Shown here: in pieces, positions 63,201 to 64,000 of the stretch
Layout of the letters: each line of letters begins with the position of its first letter
Numbering within the stretch: position 1 is the stretch's first letter
NCBI GenBank assembly: GCA_030141605.1
Contig: JAQGDQ010002368.1
Span: forward strand, 434,001-498,000
Origin: Tubiluchus corallicola
Lineage: Eukaryota > Priapulida > Priapulimorpha > Priapulimorphida > Tubiluchidae
Length of the DNA stretch: 64,000 bases
Reading direction: 5' to 3'
Program-made: the position numbers and the translations under genes
The notes under the pieces: model-generated
The model's input: the letters and a program-made list of their open reading frames with translations, nothing else
Told to the model about the DNA's origin: nothing
The model's database searches: none

Positions 63201-64000
63201 CTCTAACGGGATCTTTTTCTGGTGAAACAGCCATATTGTTAACTGAAGAACGAGACAATATGTGTGACTCAGAACTTTTGAAAATTTTCAATAAAGGGCG
63301 TGACCAGTGATCATCAAAGCCATCAAGTGTTTTCCATACGTTGGTAATATCAGCTTGTGTAATGTTGGCATTATCATTTGCTATGTGAATTACATCAGAT
63401 TGTATACCCTGGTTCACGTCAGATACGACTGGCATTTGCTGGTTCTCAAAAACCACTGTTTCTGAGGATTTTGGTGTAATTTCATTTTTTGGCGTGTCGG
63501 CTTCCACATGTTCACAGGAAATATTATTATTATTAACACTTATAATTTCAGTATTTTCTTCATATTTCACAATCCCATTATCTTGCTTGTCCTCTTCCAG
63601 TTTTTTTGCTTTTAATTGCCTTGGGAGGAACTCAGCACAATCGTCTTCAGTACCATTATCATTGTCATTCCACTGAACAACTTCAGATGGCAAATTGATT
63701 CTATATGACGTAGTATTTTGATTCACAGGTTCAATTTCATCTTTGTTGGAGATCAGGTGCAAGGTAAAAATAAAATCCAAACACAAAATTTCTTTTACGT
63801 TAGCTAATGTTAGTAATTGGTTACAACTGCATTCCTCATTGTCATGATCATGGTCGTTACCGCTTTCATTGTTTTCATTAGTGTTGAATAAGCTTTCCAA
63901 AATTGACGTGTCATTACTGCTGCCATCTGTTAAAGGATCGTCGCCTTCTGATTCATCATTTGCAGTGTAATAACTTTCAGACGTCGATGTTGTAGATGTT
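60272..64000 (-). CDS. Pseudokinase-KEN (IRE1/RNase L-type C-terminus) protein, 5' end off window
   Basis: Exons on the minus strand: from beyond 64000 to 61601, 61488-61332, 61249-60272, about 1178 residues visible. The first exon is open to the window edge with no need for a Met. The N-terminal ~770 residues are disordered: acidic and Ser/Thr-rich, then Pro-rich (for example RMPPPPGFFPTLP), with two copies of an MSTPxE motif at about 62113-62150 and 61765-61800. The kinase N-lobe spans the first intron (IGKRSVDGGGVLLG, ELALKF with the Lys kept). C-lobe: MELCEYNLYSYL, HGGLKPSN at 61047-61069, LADTG, KPPE, SDVF and GGEHPFG. KEN: DRPTIAQVLAHPYFW, then RNLIKYYN and SRFPL-like TRFPLVV. The catalytic Asp (HRD) is Gly. 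The residue aligned with human IRE1 His910 / RNase L His672 is Tyr, at 60422-60424. No ankyrin repeats or membrane segment are seen. It most likely binds ligands or RNA, or acts as a regulator, rather than cutting RNA itself. Confidence 0.9.

Overview
This is a window of nuclear DNA from an animal. It is AT-rich, carries many microsatellites and decayed transposons, and its genes are split by GT-AG introns. Most open frames of 60-100 codons are noise, so the genes below were assembled by joining exons across splice sites with matching phase and checking the joined protein against known families. A secretin-type (class B1) GPCR and an IRE1/RNase L-type kinase-KEN gene point to a metazoan, most likely a bilaterian invertebrate. 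I cannot name the species.

Layout. (1) 0.68-1.18 kb, minus strand: the 5' exons of a peptidase C45 / Tan-like hydrolase that runs off the left edge. (2) 1.9-7.4 kb: repeats, including a 911-bp element with terminal inverted repeats, a recent tandem duplication of a 607-bp unit, and an AAAAATGGCACAGG-type minisatellite present in both orientations. (3) 7.6-22.3 kb and 23.7-33.4 kb, plus strand: two complete tandem SLC28 (concentrative nucleoside transporter) genes, of 13 and 14 exons. Their eight consecutive core exons have identical lengths. The first copy hosts an antisense non-LTR retrotransposon in intron 1, and that element in turn hosts a hAT-type MITE. (4) 33.4-37.0 kb: intergenic, with a ~175-bp GT repeat. 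(5) 37.0-56.5 kb, minus strand: a 12-exon class B1 GPCR with large introns. One intron holds a 2.7-kb element with long inverted repeats and a decayed internal frame. (6) 56.5-60.3 kb: intergenic, with a perfect 135-bp inverted repeat. (7) 60.3 kb to the right edge, minus strand: a large protein ending in a pseudokinase plus a KEN ribonuclease domain. It joins a long disordered N-terminal region to the C-terminal architecture of IRE1/RNase L.

The genes do not form a functional cluster, apart from the SLC28 pair, which is a tandem duplication. The most unusual item is the kinase-KEN protein. Its catalytic loop reads HGGLKPSN instead of HRDLKPxN, and the position of the essential KEN histidine reads Tyr. 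By eye both enzymatic activities appear lost, and no ankyrin repeats or membrane segment are visible.
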